Source of the DNA: Calendula officinalis
Lineage: Eukaryota > Streptophyta > Magnoliopsida > Asterales > Asteraceae
Direction: 5' to 3'
DNA: 64,000 nucleotides
NCBI GenBank assembly: GCA_963853835.1
Contig: OY970820.1
Location: 43,994,907 to 44,058,906 of the forward strand
The notes under the pieces are model-generated. The model worked only from the letters and a program-made list of their open reading frames with translations, was not told the DNA's origin and searched no databases. Shown in pieces: positions 42,103 through 52,483 of this stretch (position 1 is the first letter of the stretch; the number at the start of each line of letters is the position of its first letter). Position numbers and translations under genes: made by a program.

Positions 42103-43242
42103 ATTGAAATAGTCTTGTTTTATTGTACTTTCTCAAATTTAAAATTGTTCACATATGGATGGTAAATATTTTGAAGGAAACAACAAATCTTTTGAAATAA
42201 AAGGGAACGATATTATCTGATCAAATTGCATGATCCAAGAAATCTTGAAGTTAGTCAAAGAGGCAATTAGCCAATTATTAAACAACATTTATGTAATAAT
42301 GATATACTATAATTAAGATTGCTTAATAATATTTTCTAATGATTATGAGTTCAAATCCTGTCGTGGACAAAAAATGAGTAGATTATATGACATTAAAAAA
42401 ATAATCAAAAGGTGAATGAAGTTTTTTTCCAAATAAATAAACACTTGTACATGTTCTTTTAGCTTTCTTTATTTGTAAAGTATTTCGTTTATAATTGACT
42501 CATTTGTGGTAGCTGGGCTTATGCTTAAGATGTACATATAATAATAACTGTTATTGTGGCTGTTTTTGGATATTACCCATTATCTGGTAAGTGGTAAATG
42601 TTATCAGAAGGATAAAATCCACAATATATAGGAAGTAATTCAAAATCCCTTACCACTAAAATATCACTAGAAGTATTGTTATTTTGTCACTAGTAGTTAA
42701 ACCCTAGAAGGAACATTAACGTCTTTAAAAGGAATCTTTTCAATTGTCGTATATATGATTTTGAATGTCACAAAATTCTCCTGAAAAAGAGCCATAATTA
42801 AGATTGCCTAATAGTGTTTTTCAATAATTTTGTGGGATTTGATGCTTTACGATGGTAGTCAAAGGGTGTGCACTATGTTGACCAGACAGAAATCGATAAA
42901 AAAATATTAAGACTCTCTACGTCTCAAAAACACTTTATCCATCAAACATAACCAAATAATACAAAAAAAAATACAAACTAGAGGTTTCATAACACATCGA
43001 ATTTGTGCGTGTAATCTAGAAACAATTTAATCTTTAAAATTATTAACCACTTATTAAAAACAAAACATTAAGAAGCCAATAACATCTTATTAACAACGAA
43101 ACCATCACAAACGAAATTAAAATGAGAAATTAAAAAGAAAAAAAACAAGCAAACGTCGAGTAACCGAAAATAAAATTACATCAAAAATACCAAATTCTTA
43201 TCCTTGTCTCACAAGTCAAAAGATAGAGAGTAGATACAAAGC
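42103..43242. other. Intergenic between sulfotransferase and EF-hand gene
   Basis: AT-rich, with no coding motif. GAGTTCAAATCCTG at about 42350 resembles a tRNA B box as in SINEs, but no A box or element end was found. The last part includes the 3' UTR of the EF-hand gene. Confidence 0.5.
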
Positions 43243-45623
43243 TTAAGCAATGAGGAAGGGTAAAACGGTCAACATGAAAGCTTCATATGTAAATGTAGCA
43301 TTGCCCGAGTATGATGTGTCTTTCTCCTTGAACTTTTCAGTTAGCCCCTGAGAATGAGATGCCCATAAAACATCAGAAAATACAACTAAAAATAAATATA
43401 ATGAGAAAAACAGTGTGTATGGGTCAACCCGACCCATTTAGACCCGAGCCCGACCCGCCCATTTTACCACCAAACAAGTAGTAATTAATTGATCACGCAG
43501 AGTCTGTTGCATACCTTAACAGTCAAGCAGCACCTGGAATCATAACACAACAAATCATTAGATACAATTTAACAAAAAAACATCAGAAAAGAAAAAAAGA
43601 AACTTATTAAGATAATGAAATCATCCTTAATAATAAAAAAAAAATAATACATACTCGATGAAATTATCATATTCGATGGCCTTATTCTTTCCACTAGTTT
43701 TGTCAAACTTAGAGACCAATAAATCCAAAACAACAGGTGAAACCGCAAATCCTAAGCTCATGAGTGCCTCTCTTAATTCATTGGCATCAATCTTTCCACT
43801 GCGATCCCTATCAAATTTCTCAAAATTCGCCTGAAAAAAATAATAAAAACTTAAATATTTTTTACTAATTTGATCAACAAAATATATTAAAATGATAACT
43901 GATATAGAATTGTATTATGACTCACCCTCCAGTTTTGTAGACTGTAGAAAACTTGAATGAATTCCTTAGGTCCTGATAATATCACAAAAGACTACAAATT
44001 AATACAGAAACAACACATAAAATGGTCATAACAACCAGCTTATATAAATAAACATTTGGGGGTGTTTGGGTAACGTTATTGTATTTTGATAACAGAATAA
44101 GGGGATGTTTGGGAAAACATATTTATAGGGTGTTTGGGGTTGTCCCCCTTAAAACACTTACACTTATTAACTAAAATGGCATATTAGCTTATGAGAATAT
44201 AGTGTTTGGTTAGCTCATCAGCTTAAAACAACTTATTAAATAAGCTTAAGCAGCTTAATCCATGCAAGTCGGCTTATTAGCCACATCAAAATGCAATAAG
44301 CTAAGATGTTTGAATAAACTTACCCAAACACCCAGTAAGATGATAAGTTGTGTAAATAAGCTACCCCAAACACCCCCTTACTTTTTAAATTTCATAAATA
44401 ACGAATAAATGACACACAATCAGAAACATAAATTTCCATTTTTCTTAATAACACTTTGTCATATGTTCTCAACTTTTAACTTGTTAATAGCTGATTTAAT
44501 TTTTTTAATATAAGCATTCAACTGTGACAAACATTAAGTTTGTTTAACTACTTCACATTTCAAAATAAGTATCGGATTTGGGGCCACATTAACACGTCAC
44601 CATGTTACGCGCTTGTAGTAAAGTAGATCAACTAATATCGGGCCCACATATTCCACGTGGGAGCAAGAGTGGGCCATTTGTCACGCGTTTACCGTCAAAT
44701 TTTAATAGACATTCGCTAACGACACAGCGGAAGACACGTGTCAGTTTTGCCCCATTTCAATTGATATCAGCAAAATAAGCGTTCAATCACTAATCAAAAT
44801 CAACAAAATCGGTGTGTTTAAGAGAACAATTGAAATTCTATGGAGATTTCCGATCCTTGTAGTGTTCAATTACTGATCGAAGTTAGAGTTCAATCACTTA
44901 ATTATATCAGCTAAATCAGTGTGTGTAACTGCATGTAAGAGAAATAGAAATTCTAAAGAAATTGCGTATCATTTGATTGTTCAATCAATGATCGAAATCA
45001 ACAAAATTCAGTGAAATCGTAGAGAATACTTCAAATTCTAGAGAGAGATGTTTACCGATCTTCCTAGTGTTGGTGTTGGTGAACAGATACATAAGAAGAT
45101 GAACTGTACGCATACTGAAGCTCTGATTATACGAAGACAACGCCCTTTGCAATTCCTTATCGTCAATCACTCCACTACCGTCCTGATCGGCGGCCTGAAA
45201 ACACGATACCACGGTAGGATCCGTCCCCGGCGGGAACGTCGACGGAAGAAGCGCGGAAAACGGACTGCCATACGGTCCCGGTGCCTGCGGATACCCACCG
45301 CCGGGCTGAGGAGCGCCGTAGGGGGAGGACGACGGTTTGTTGTGTTCTTTAGGGGGTTTAGTTCCTGGTTGTGCACCGTAAGGGGCTGAGGGCTGCGGGG
45401 CACCATAAGGACTAGCTGCCGGAGCCCCGTAAGGATTAGCTGCGGGTGCACCGTAAGGCGATTGTGCGGGAGCACCGTAGGGTTGTCCCGCTGGGGCACC
45501 GTAGGGTTGTGCGGGAGCACCGTAGGGCTGAGCGGGAGCGCCGTAGGGCTGAGCGGGAGCACCGTAGGGTTGAGACGACGGTGGAGCACCGTAGCCGGAC
45601 GGATTTTGAGGGTGTCCTGACAT
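43243..45623 (-). CDS. Penta-EF-hand calcium-binding protein (CML48/49/50-like), five exons, 304 aa
   Basis: Exons by frame and splice sites: 45056-45623, 43926-43972, 43655-43830, 43515-43533 and 43243-43347; the phases match exactly (1, 0, 2, 0). Residues 1-120 are a proline/glycine-rich tail built from about ten PYGAPA repeats. EF-hand 1 has the loop DQDGSGVIDDKE (146-157). TVHLLMYLFTNTNTRKI-GPKEFIQVFYSLQNWR leads to EF-hand 2 with DRDRSGKIDANE (212-223); a third, degenerate loop follows (KFDKTSGKNKAIEYDNF). The end is EKFKEKDTSYSGNATFTYE...LPFLIA. This is the layout of plant PDCD6/ALG-2-like proteins, Ca2+ sensors that act at membranes. Exon 4 is only 19 nt long. Intron 1 is 1083 bp and holds repeat-like sequence. 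TATA-like stretches lie at about 45703-45730. No defect seen. Confidence 0.92.
44055..44385. repeat. MITE-like repeat in intron 1 of the EF-hand gene
   Basis: GGGGGTGTTTGGG-type words occur at about 44057, 44101 and 44129 and inverted (CCCAAACACCC, ACCCCAAACACCCCCTTA) at about 44324 and 44365. The sequence between has repeated TAAGCTTATT/AATAAGCT words. This is the look of nested or fused short inverted-repeat elements. No clean target duplication was found, so the exact limits are uncertain. Confidence 0.5.
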
Positions 45624-45730
45624 GATTTGATTTCAAAAGGGGGATGTTAGAAAGCGATAAATGCGTGTTTTTGTGAGGAAGGTGATGGTGTTGAATGGGG
45701 ATGTAAATATATGGGGAATTTATATGGGTT

Positions 45731-46291
45731 TTTATTGATTTCCATATTATATTTATATACTTATTTAACTTAGAATTTTATAATAACACACATATTTTTT
45801 TAGGTTTAAAATATAAGTATATATTAGTGTTGTGTTAATGCAAAGCCTTTATTTTAATTATAAATAGAATTCTATTAATTGAATTGCAATTTCCAAATGC
45901 TATCTATCTCCTTTATTTGAATTTAAAATAAGTGATACATTGTTAGTTTTAGAATTTTGAAGTAAAATTTATGACGATGAATTTAATTATATTAAATTGA
46001 ATAGTTAGTGAGAAATGAGTTTTTAAATAAAGTAATGTTAATGATGTTTAAAAATAAAAATTAGGGTAATGCACACGGATTGGTGGGGCTATAGTGTCGT
46101 GATGGGTGGATGACGTGGAAGAAGGCCAAGCAATCCACTACCTCCTCAAAGCCATGCCCCGCGAAGAATAGCGCTCGGCTTGAGGAGGTGAGGTGTAGTG
46201 TGTATGATGTGTGTGAGTTTTTGTTGTAGTGGGTCCGAAATTTATTAATTGTGGTTGAATAGTAACCATATTAAACTCCAAGTGTTTTGAT
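45731..46291. other. Intergenic, upstream of the EF-hand gene
   Basis: AT-rich up to about 46060, then a GC-richer stretch (46075-46240) with words such as GGTGGGGCTATAGTG and CACTACCTCCTCAAAGCC. The latter may belong to a small transposon that hosts the hAT MITE at 46300 and resumes at 46855, but I could not define its ends. Confidence 0.4.
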
Positions 46292-46299
46292 GTGATGGG

Positions 46300-46846
46300 T
46301 AGGGGTGTGTATGGGGCGGTTTTAGGCGGTTTTAGGCTCAAACCGAACCGAATCCACTAATTTCGGTTTTAGGATTTTCAAATCCAATGGTTTCGGTTTC
46401 TAACGGTTTCGGTTTTAGCGGTTTCTAGCCATTAACGGTTTGGTTTCGGTTTTAAAACCGAACCCACCCGTTATTTAACATCAATATAATTTTCCTACAC
46501 TAACCTTATTTTCCGAATATTACATATAGATTTCAGTAATAACATATAATTTCCAAGCATGAATTCAGTGTCTAATCATATATTTCAACACATAATACTA
46601 GTTTCTGCCAAAAAATTCAAAATATAAACATATCTTGTATAATATAATCATAATATAAACTATAACTAGTGGGGCGGTTTCTTAACGGTTTGGTTTCGGG
46701 CTAAAACCGAAACCAAACCGAAACCATCGGTTTTTTCAAATTTTGAAACCGAACCGTTAGTTTTGAAATGGTTTCGGTTTTAGCGGTTCGGTTTTGTCGA
46801 TTTTAACGGATTGGTTTCGATTTTTCGGTTTTTATGCTCACCCCTA
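46300..46846. mobile_element. hAT-type MITE (547 bp) rich in CGGTTT words
   Basis: The 8-bp direct repeat GTGATGGG flanks it (46292-46299 and 46847-46854). Terminal inverted repeats TAGGGGTG/CACCCCTA. The interior has many copies of CGGTTTCGGTTTT and the reverse (AAACCGAAACC) around an AT-rich core. No transposase. It is a different family from the element at 30904. Confidence 0.9.
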
Positions 46847-46854
46847 GTGATGGG

Positions 46855-48631
46855 ACCAGTGCACAACGTGGCACCCCCTTCATCTCATCACCGCCCATGA
46901 GTTAGTGGTCTTTTCTTTTTAACACCTCATACTCTAAGTACAGGTAAAAGACACAAGACTAATATTTGAACTCTATGCATCGTCTTGCATGTCCCAAAAC
47001 CTACGCTGCATTATGGAGACATAAATTGGTTACTTTTTGGGTGTAATTACCTTCAAAATGTAAAGACTTAAATATTTAATCAAATGGAAAATGATAAATT
47101 GCATGGTTGAAAAATACTTAATTAAAAGGTTATTTTATTCTACAAAAAATAAGATTATATTGAAAATGGATACTTTTCTCTTCCTAAACGCGTATCCGAT
47201 CTCTTTTTGGAAAATGTGATACCTTTTTTATTCTAAAATCCACTTGTCATGTTCCATTTAGTATCTATTAGATTTTTTTATCAACTTGTGTAATTATTAT
47301 ATAAATAATGAAATTCATTGACTTTTTGCAAAATAACTAAATTGTAGTACTCTTAAACTATATTTTAGTATTCTCTTGTCTCTACTAATAATTGTTTGAC
47401 ATACTAATCCTATATTATAACAATCGTGCACCCATCATTATTGGCGCCTTTGGTTGGATACTGACAGGCGTTGGTAAACTGACACCGTTGGCACGCCACT
47501 TTGATGAGAGAAGTCGGTCTGGAGAAGAGAAAAGGGACACATGGGGAATATGTGTTGGGTATTTGAATAAAAGTGGATGTTTATGTGTGTATATCTGATA
47601 ATGTGTTGGCCAAAAAAAAAGTGAAAGATATTTTTGGCACAAGTATGTTAGTCGAGTGTCAGCTGATGTAATGCTAATATGATAAAATCTGAAGTTTAAC
47701 CTGTTTGATGGTTTGGATCGCTTTGTAGAAGTCAACCATTATTTAGACTGACATTACAGCCTCTTAAAGCGCAGACCAAACTGCACACTACTTCATTGCA
47801 ACGTGGTTGACTTGTTAATAAAAGTCGACCATTATTTAGCCTCCTCGCATCCACCCAAAATAGAATTTTGACTTTGTTATTCGCATTCCTGCAACCAGTT
47901 TCTAAAATATAAATATGCTGTTTTTCCTAATTGATATATTTTAAATTGAATTTAACAGTTGGAATATGCACAGTTGAAATTTAAAATCCATCAATATGAC
48001 AAGGAGTAATCAAGAATAAAGTTAGGATCAAATAATTGAAAACCAAAAAAAGATCACAAAACAAAATCAATTAATCAGCAAAAAATCTACAAATTACAAA
48101 ATCAACCGTTTGACTGAAACTTCAATGTGAAATCAATTTATGATGATAGCAAAGTATTGCCTACAATATTCTTATGTATTTTGTCTTATTTTTCTCTATC
48201 TAGTAAAAAAAATATGATTTAAAACTTATTATTATATATAATATATTTATAATATTTATAAGTTAGTGAATAGTAGAATTTATCTTTTAGTAAAAAAAAA
48301 GTACTTATTCGGTAATACCATGTTGCACCTTTAATATGACAAATTGCAAAAAATTTGCTTCTAATACCATATGCAACTTTTACAATCAAGGTACTGTACT
48401 GAAATGTATTGTACCCTAAATTAATATGACAAATTGCATAAAAATAAAAAGTTGTTCTTATTTTAGTATAATTAACTTTTATGCAGAATGCCAACCACTT
48501 CATATTAGTGATTTGGTCTATTTACTATCTTTTTTTTTTGAAACAGCAATATATTAAAACACAACTAGCAAAGTAGCAAGTGGTTAACAAACACAATACA
48601 AACACATCAAAACGAAATCAACGTACATAAC
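46855..48631. other. Intergenic, AT-rich, no gene seen
   Basis: No coding frame with recognisable motifs. Near the end (48530-48565) a T10 run followed by GAAACAGCAATATATT resembles the poly(A) end of a LINE on the minus strand, but no LINE coding sequence was seen. Confidence 0.45.
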
Positions 48632-50341
48632 TGTAACGACCCGAAATTTGTAAATAAATAAATTGTATAAAATATGATAAATATGGATAAATCGTTTAAA
48701 GAACGTAGGAACTGGTTTCGTGTCATTTGGACACCGTATGAGGAAGTTATGGGCGAAACCGGGTCGAGACAACAACCGAAAAAATGCAGTCTTGCTGCAT
48801 TGAAGAGTTCACGCCGCGAAGATGGGTTCCCGATCGGGAACTGTCTTCAGAGAATAGGGCTTTTGGTCGTGAAGTAGTTCACGACCAGTTAACGATCGCG
48901 GAGAATGCGAGTAAGAAGAGAGTTCGCGACACGAACTTAGTTCACGCCGTGAACTTCTGTCGACAGCATTAAAGTCGGGTTTTAGCTCATTAAATGCCAT
49001 ATCAAAACCCTAGTTCTCTCCTTGGCGATTTTCGAGCATAAAGGCTGATTGGTGGTGATTTCTTCTCAAAAGCTTGGTAGATTTCACTCCTAAGTGAAGA
49101 TTAAAGGTATATCTTCATTCCTTGATCCTTGTAGCTTAAGATCTATGTATTTTGATGCTTGGGTTTGAAACCCTAGTTCTAGGGGTTATGGTGTTATAAA
49201 TGATGTATACACTTAATAGATGTTATATTAACAAAGGAAACAAGTGTATGATGATGATTTGTGAGAATCTTATGGGTTGGTTAAACCTAGGGTTTGGTAA
49301 ATCACCATAATTGGGGGAAAGTGTTAGTTGATGGTATCTAGTGATAAATGGATACATTATTGGTAGTATGTGATGTTGAACATCTTATGATTATTGTATT
49401 AGGCTTTCGGTGAAGTCTTGGAAAGTTGACCGAATTGTGAAGCAAGGGAACCGGCGGAAGGTTTACGGTTGGAGCACTATTTGCTAAGGTGAGTACGTGT
49501 GGAAATTTACTGAGTACATAGCCTATGAAATACATTTTATTACTTGTGTTATGGTCTATTTGCTTAATTGTGTAGACTAGTAGTTGATAGTTAGTTATAC
49601 CGATAATAGTATTGAACTAACTTGTTTGATGATAGACGTGATAGCCGAGAGCTAGATTGACATAACCATTGAGTTATGATATATTGAGATGAGGTGATGA
49701 TGCGGGGGACCCCCGGTCATGAGTTGTGGTGTGAGGGGCAGTTGGGTGGATTCCCATCGACTCAACCACGGTAGTAGTCTTGCTAACTGGAGGTAGTCCG
49801 GCGAGTAAGGCAGGTATCGGTAGATTGGGTGAATCCCTCTTGCCGGTATCTTGAGGCTTATTAATGGCGATGGATTTTGGTTGATAAGTCAATGTGGTTC
49901 TAGTTAGTTCAGGGGAAACCCGATAAATAGATATGATTGCTAGGAAATTAATGTATTAGTGTCACAATATGGTGACTAGATAGATGGACGAGTTACTTAT
50001 ATGTTACTTATATGTCTTGCGACTATTATTATTATCGGGTCTAAACCCATGTAGCTCACGAGACGTTTTTGTCTCACGTACTCCTTGTTTGTTTTGCTAT
50101 GTACTCAGGTTCGGGATCGAAGGTTTAGGTACGCATGGATAGAGATGCGGGCCTAGAGTAGAAGAACATAAGATTGGATTTATGCTTAGCTTTGGTTTTG
50201 ATCTATTTTGTAACACCAAACTTTATACTCTGATTTTCATACCAAAGGTTTTTGTAAATCTATATTTTGGAATAGTTCTTCTATTTATGAAAAATGATAT
50301 ATTTTAGGCAAATGTTTTGTATTAAAATTTGAGGTGTTACA
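48632..50341 (+). repeat. 5' LTR of the decayed pol-bearing relative (1710 bp)
   Basis: It starts TGTAACGACCCGAAATTTG and ends GAGGTGTTACA, the same ends as the sense strand of the array LTRs. It is clearly homologous but diverged and about 600 bp shorter. It keeps a cluster of GTTCNCG palindromes (48805-48955) and the perfect palindrome CGGGGG-A-CCCCCG (49703-49715). Confidence 0.88.
48805..48955. promoter_or_regulatory. Palindrome cluster in the diverged LTR
   Basis: AGTTCACG-C-CGTGAACT (48939-48955) is perfect; compared with the array's AGTTCGCG-T-CGCGAACT both arms have changed together. GTTCCCGATCGGGAAC (48826-48841) is also perfect. AGTTCGCG-A-CACGAACT (48921-48937) has one mismatch. 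Position relative to the LTR start is the same as in the array LTRs. Confidence 0.55.
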
Positions 50342-50344
50342 ACT

Positions 50345-50356
50345 TGGTATTAGAGC
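50345..50356 (+). other. Primer binding site (tRNA-iMet), one mismatch
   Basis: TGGTATTAGAGC, 3 nt after the LTR end; one base differs from TGGTATCAGAGC. Confidence 0.85.
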
Positions 50357-50590
50357 TACTGTTTAAGTGAATTAGGTTGGATGACCATCCTAGTCTTAGA
50401 CTGTAGCGTTAGGAATATAAGATTCCTTAAGATCATAGGTTGACCTTGAGACTTTATGTTAAGTTTAGGGTTGAACCTAGGGGACCGATGAAATTTGATA
50501 TGATTATGGATATTGAGTCTTATGCGACTAATGGGTTGTACACAAGGTACTAAATGTTTAATGTCTTTCGTATAGTCTCGATTGAAAGGA

Positions 50591-52252
50591 ATGGTGACCA
50601 CGCGTAGAAGTGGTAAAGCCCCGGAGGGCCGGGAGGAAGAGGTACCTCATGTTGAGGTGGTGGTTGAACAAGGAAGTCAATCGTCGATGCATCGGGATGA
50701 TGAATCGGAAGTCGGAGCTAATAGAACTCCGGTAACCATGGCGGATCTCCAAACTTTTCTTGATCAAATCAAGGGAACGGTGGCTGATGAAGTGCACCGT
50801 ATTATTGGGGACCGGGAGAGGTCGGGTGGAGACCGTGAATCCGAGGCTAAATCGGATGAGAGAACCGGGGGTAGTCGCACCGGTGAAGGGAAATCCTCCA
50901 CGGGTGGCCAAAGTGATGCTAGGGCAAAGCCCGATATGAAAGAAGGTTGTTCGTTTAAATCCTTCATAGCTTGTAAGCCAAATGTGTATACGGGTAGTTC
51001 GGACCCGAAGGTGACTATGAGGTGGATCCGAGAGACCGAGCTGGTCATCGGAAGTAGCAAGTGCAAGAAGGCCGATATGGTGACGTATGCGTCACAACTT
51101 TTGAAAGAAGATGATATGGTTTGGTGGGATATTGTGTATGAGACCCTCGAGAGGGAGGTGATTGAGGTAATGACGTGGGATGAATTCACCACGAGATTGA
51201 AAAAAAAGTTTTGTCCCGAAAGGGATTTGGAAAAGATGCACGAGAAGTTCGTGACCCTTAAGAAGGGTGATATGTCGATCGAGGAATACTCGAGAGAGTT
51301 CACGGGGTTGCTCCCGTTTGTTGCTAAAACCTACTCGGATGAGAGGTTGAGGGTGGTCCGGTATGCTAGTGGGTTATCGTGGGACTACCAATTGGAAGTG
51401 AAGAGGGCGGTCACACTTGATGAGGCCATTAGTGTCGCCCGGGGTGTTGAGGAGGTTAATGAGGCAAGGGTTGCCGAGAGAGCCCATGTGGGCGAGAAGA
51501 GGACGGCCGAAAGCGGCTCTAGTTCGTTCAAGAAAGGGAAGTTCACTTCGAGCTTCTCTAAACAAGGAAGTGTTGGCTCGTGCAAGAAGTGCGGGAAGAA
51601 TCATACCGGCGTATGTCGAGGGGAGTCAAAAGCTTGCTATAGTTGTGGCAAGATGGGGCATCTAGCCCGGGATTGTAAGGCCAAGTTGTTGGCCGATGTG
51701 GAGTGCTACTCATGCCACGAAAAAGGGCATTATAGCAATGTGTGCCCGAAGAAGGGGACCGAGTCAATGGTATCCACGACTCAAAAGAAAGTGGAGCCGG
51801 CTAAGGTGAAGGGGCGATCCTTCCAACTCACTCGGGAGGAGGCGAATGAGGCACACGATGTGGTGTCAGGTACTTTATTCATTAACTCCTTGCCAACTCA
51901 TATTTTGTTTGATTTGGGTTCCAATTATTCGTTTGTGTCTTATGAGTTCGGTTGTAAGTTGAATGTGCCGTCCGAGATGCTAGATGATGTTTATCAGATA
52001 GAGGTAGCCGACGGGAAAACTTCTATGGTTGAAAGTATTTATAGAAATTGTGAAATAGAAATAGATGGTAGAAAGTTTAAGGTTGATTTGTTGCCCATGG
52101 GAATAAAAGTGTTCGATGTAGTTATCGATATGGATTGGTTGGGTATGCACCAAGCCAAGATATTATGTGGTAAGAAAATCGTGTCGATCAAGACACCCGA
52201 GAACGAGAAAGTGTATGTGTATGGGGAAAACGGCATCACATGCCTAATGTGA
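50591..52252 (+). pseudogene. gag and protease of the pol-bearing relative (decayed)
   Basis: The start at 50591 (MVTTRRSGKAPEGRE) matches the array gag starts. Gag core (VWWDIVYETLEREVIE, KKFCPERDLEKMHEKF), cysteine cluster CKKCGKNHTGVC and two knuckles (CYSCGKMGHLARDC, CYSCHEKGHYSNVC) follow. Unlike the array copies, the frame continues after REEA into an aspartic protease. There the catalytic motif reads FDLGSN where DSG or DTG is expected, and the conserved IGMDWL reads IDMDWL. Both suggest loss of activity. The frame stops at a TGA (52250-52252) after ...GITCLM. The next segment (VITAIKARKSISKG...) continues in another frame, so a frameshift also occurred. Confidence 0.88.
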
Positions 52253-52483
52253 TTACCGCCATTAAGGCGAGGAAAAGTATATCAAAAGGTTGTGCATCGT
52301 TTATTGCATATATATTAGATGGCTGAAAAGAAAAGAAGTCAATGGATAACGTCAAGATTATTCGGGATTTTCCCGAAGTATTTCCCGATGACTTGACCGG
52401 TTTACCACCGGAGAGACAAGTCGAGTTTAAGATTGATTTAGTTCCGGGGGCGACGCCGATTGCTCGTGCTCCGTATCGTTTAG
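52253..52483 (+). pseudogene. Spacer between protease and reverse transcriptase, interrupted at 52483
   Basis: Reads (in a shifted frame, with a TGA at 52324-52326) the conserved lead-in to gypsy reverse transcriptase: VKIIRDFPEVFPDDLTGLPP, RQVEFKIDLVPGATPIARAP, YRL. The LARD-like element splits the following codon. The sequence resumes at 62044. Confidence 0.85.

Noticed and set aside
42340..42370. SINE or tRNA-like B box (GAGTTCAAATCCTG)
   Set aside because: No A box, no cloverleaf and no poly(A) end nearby; a single B-box-like match is expected by chance.
44055..44385. Clean hAT insertion in the EF-hand gene intron
   Set aside because: GGTGTTTGG ends are present several times, but no pair gave matching target duplications, so it is listed only as a MITE-like repeat.
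47392..47735. Overlapping frames on both strands (68 and 106 codons)
   Set aside because: No motif, no splice-linked partner and biased composition; treated as chance.
48530..48600. LINE 3' end (T10 then GAAACAGCAATATATT)
   Set aside because: No LINE coding sequence or target duplication visible; too little to call.
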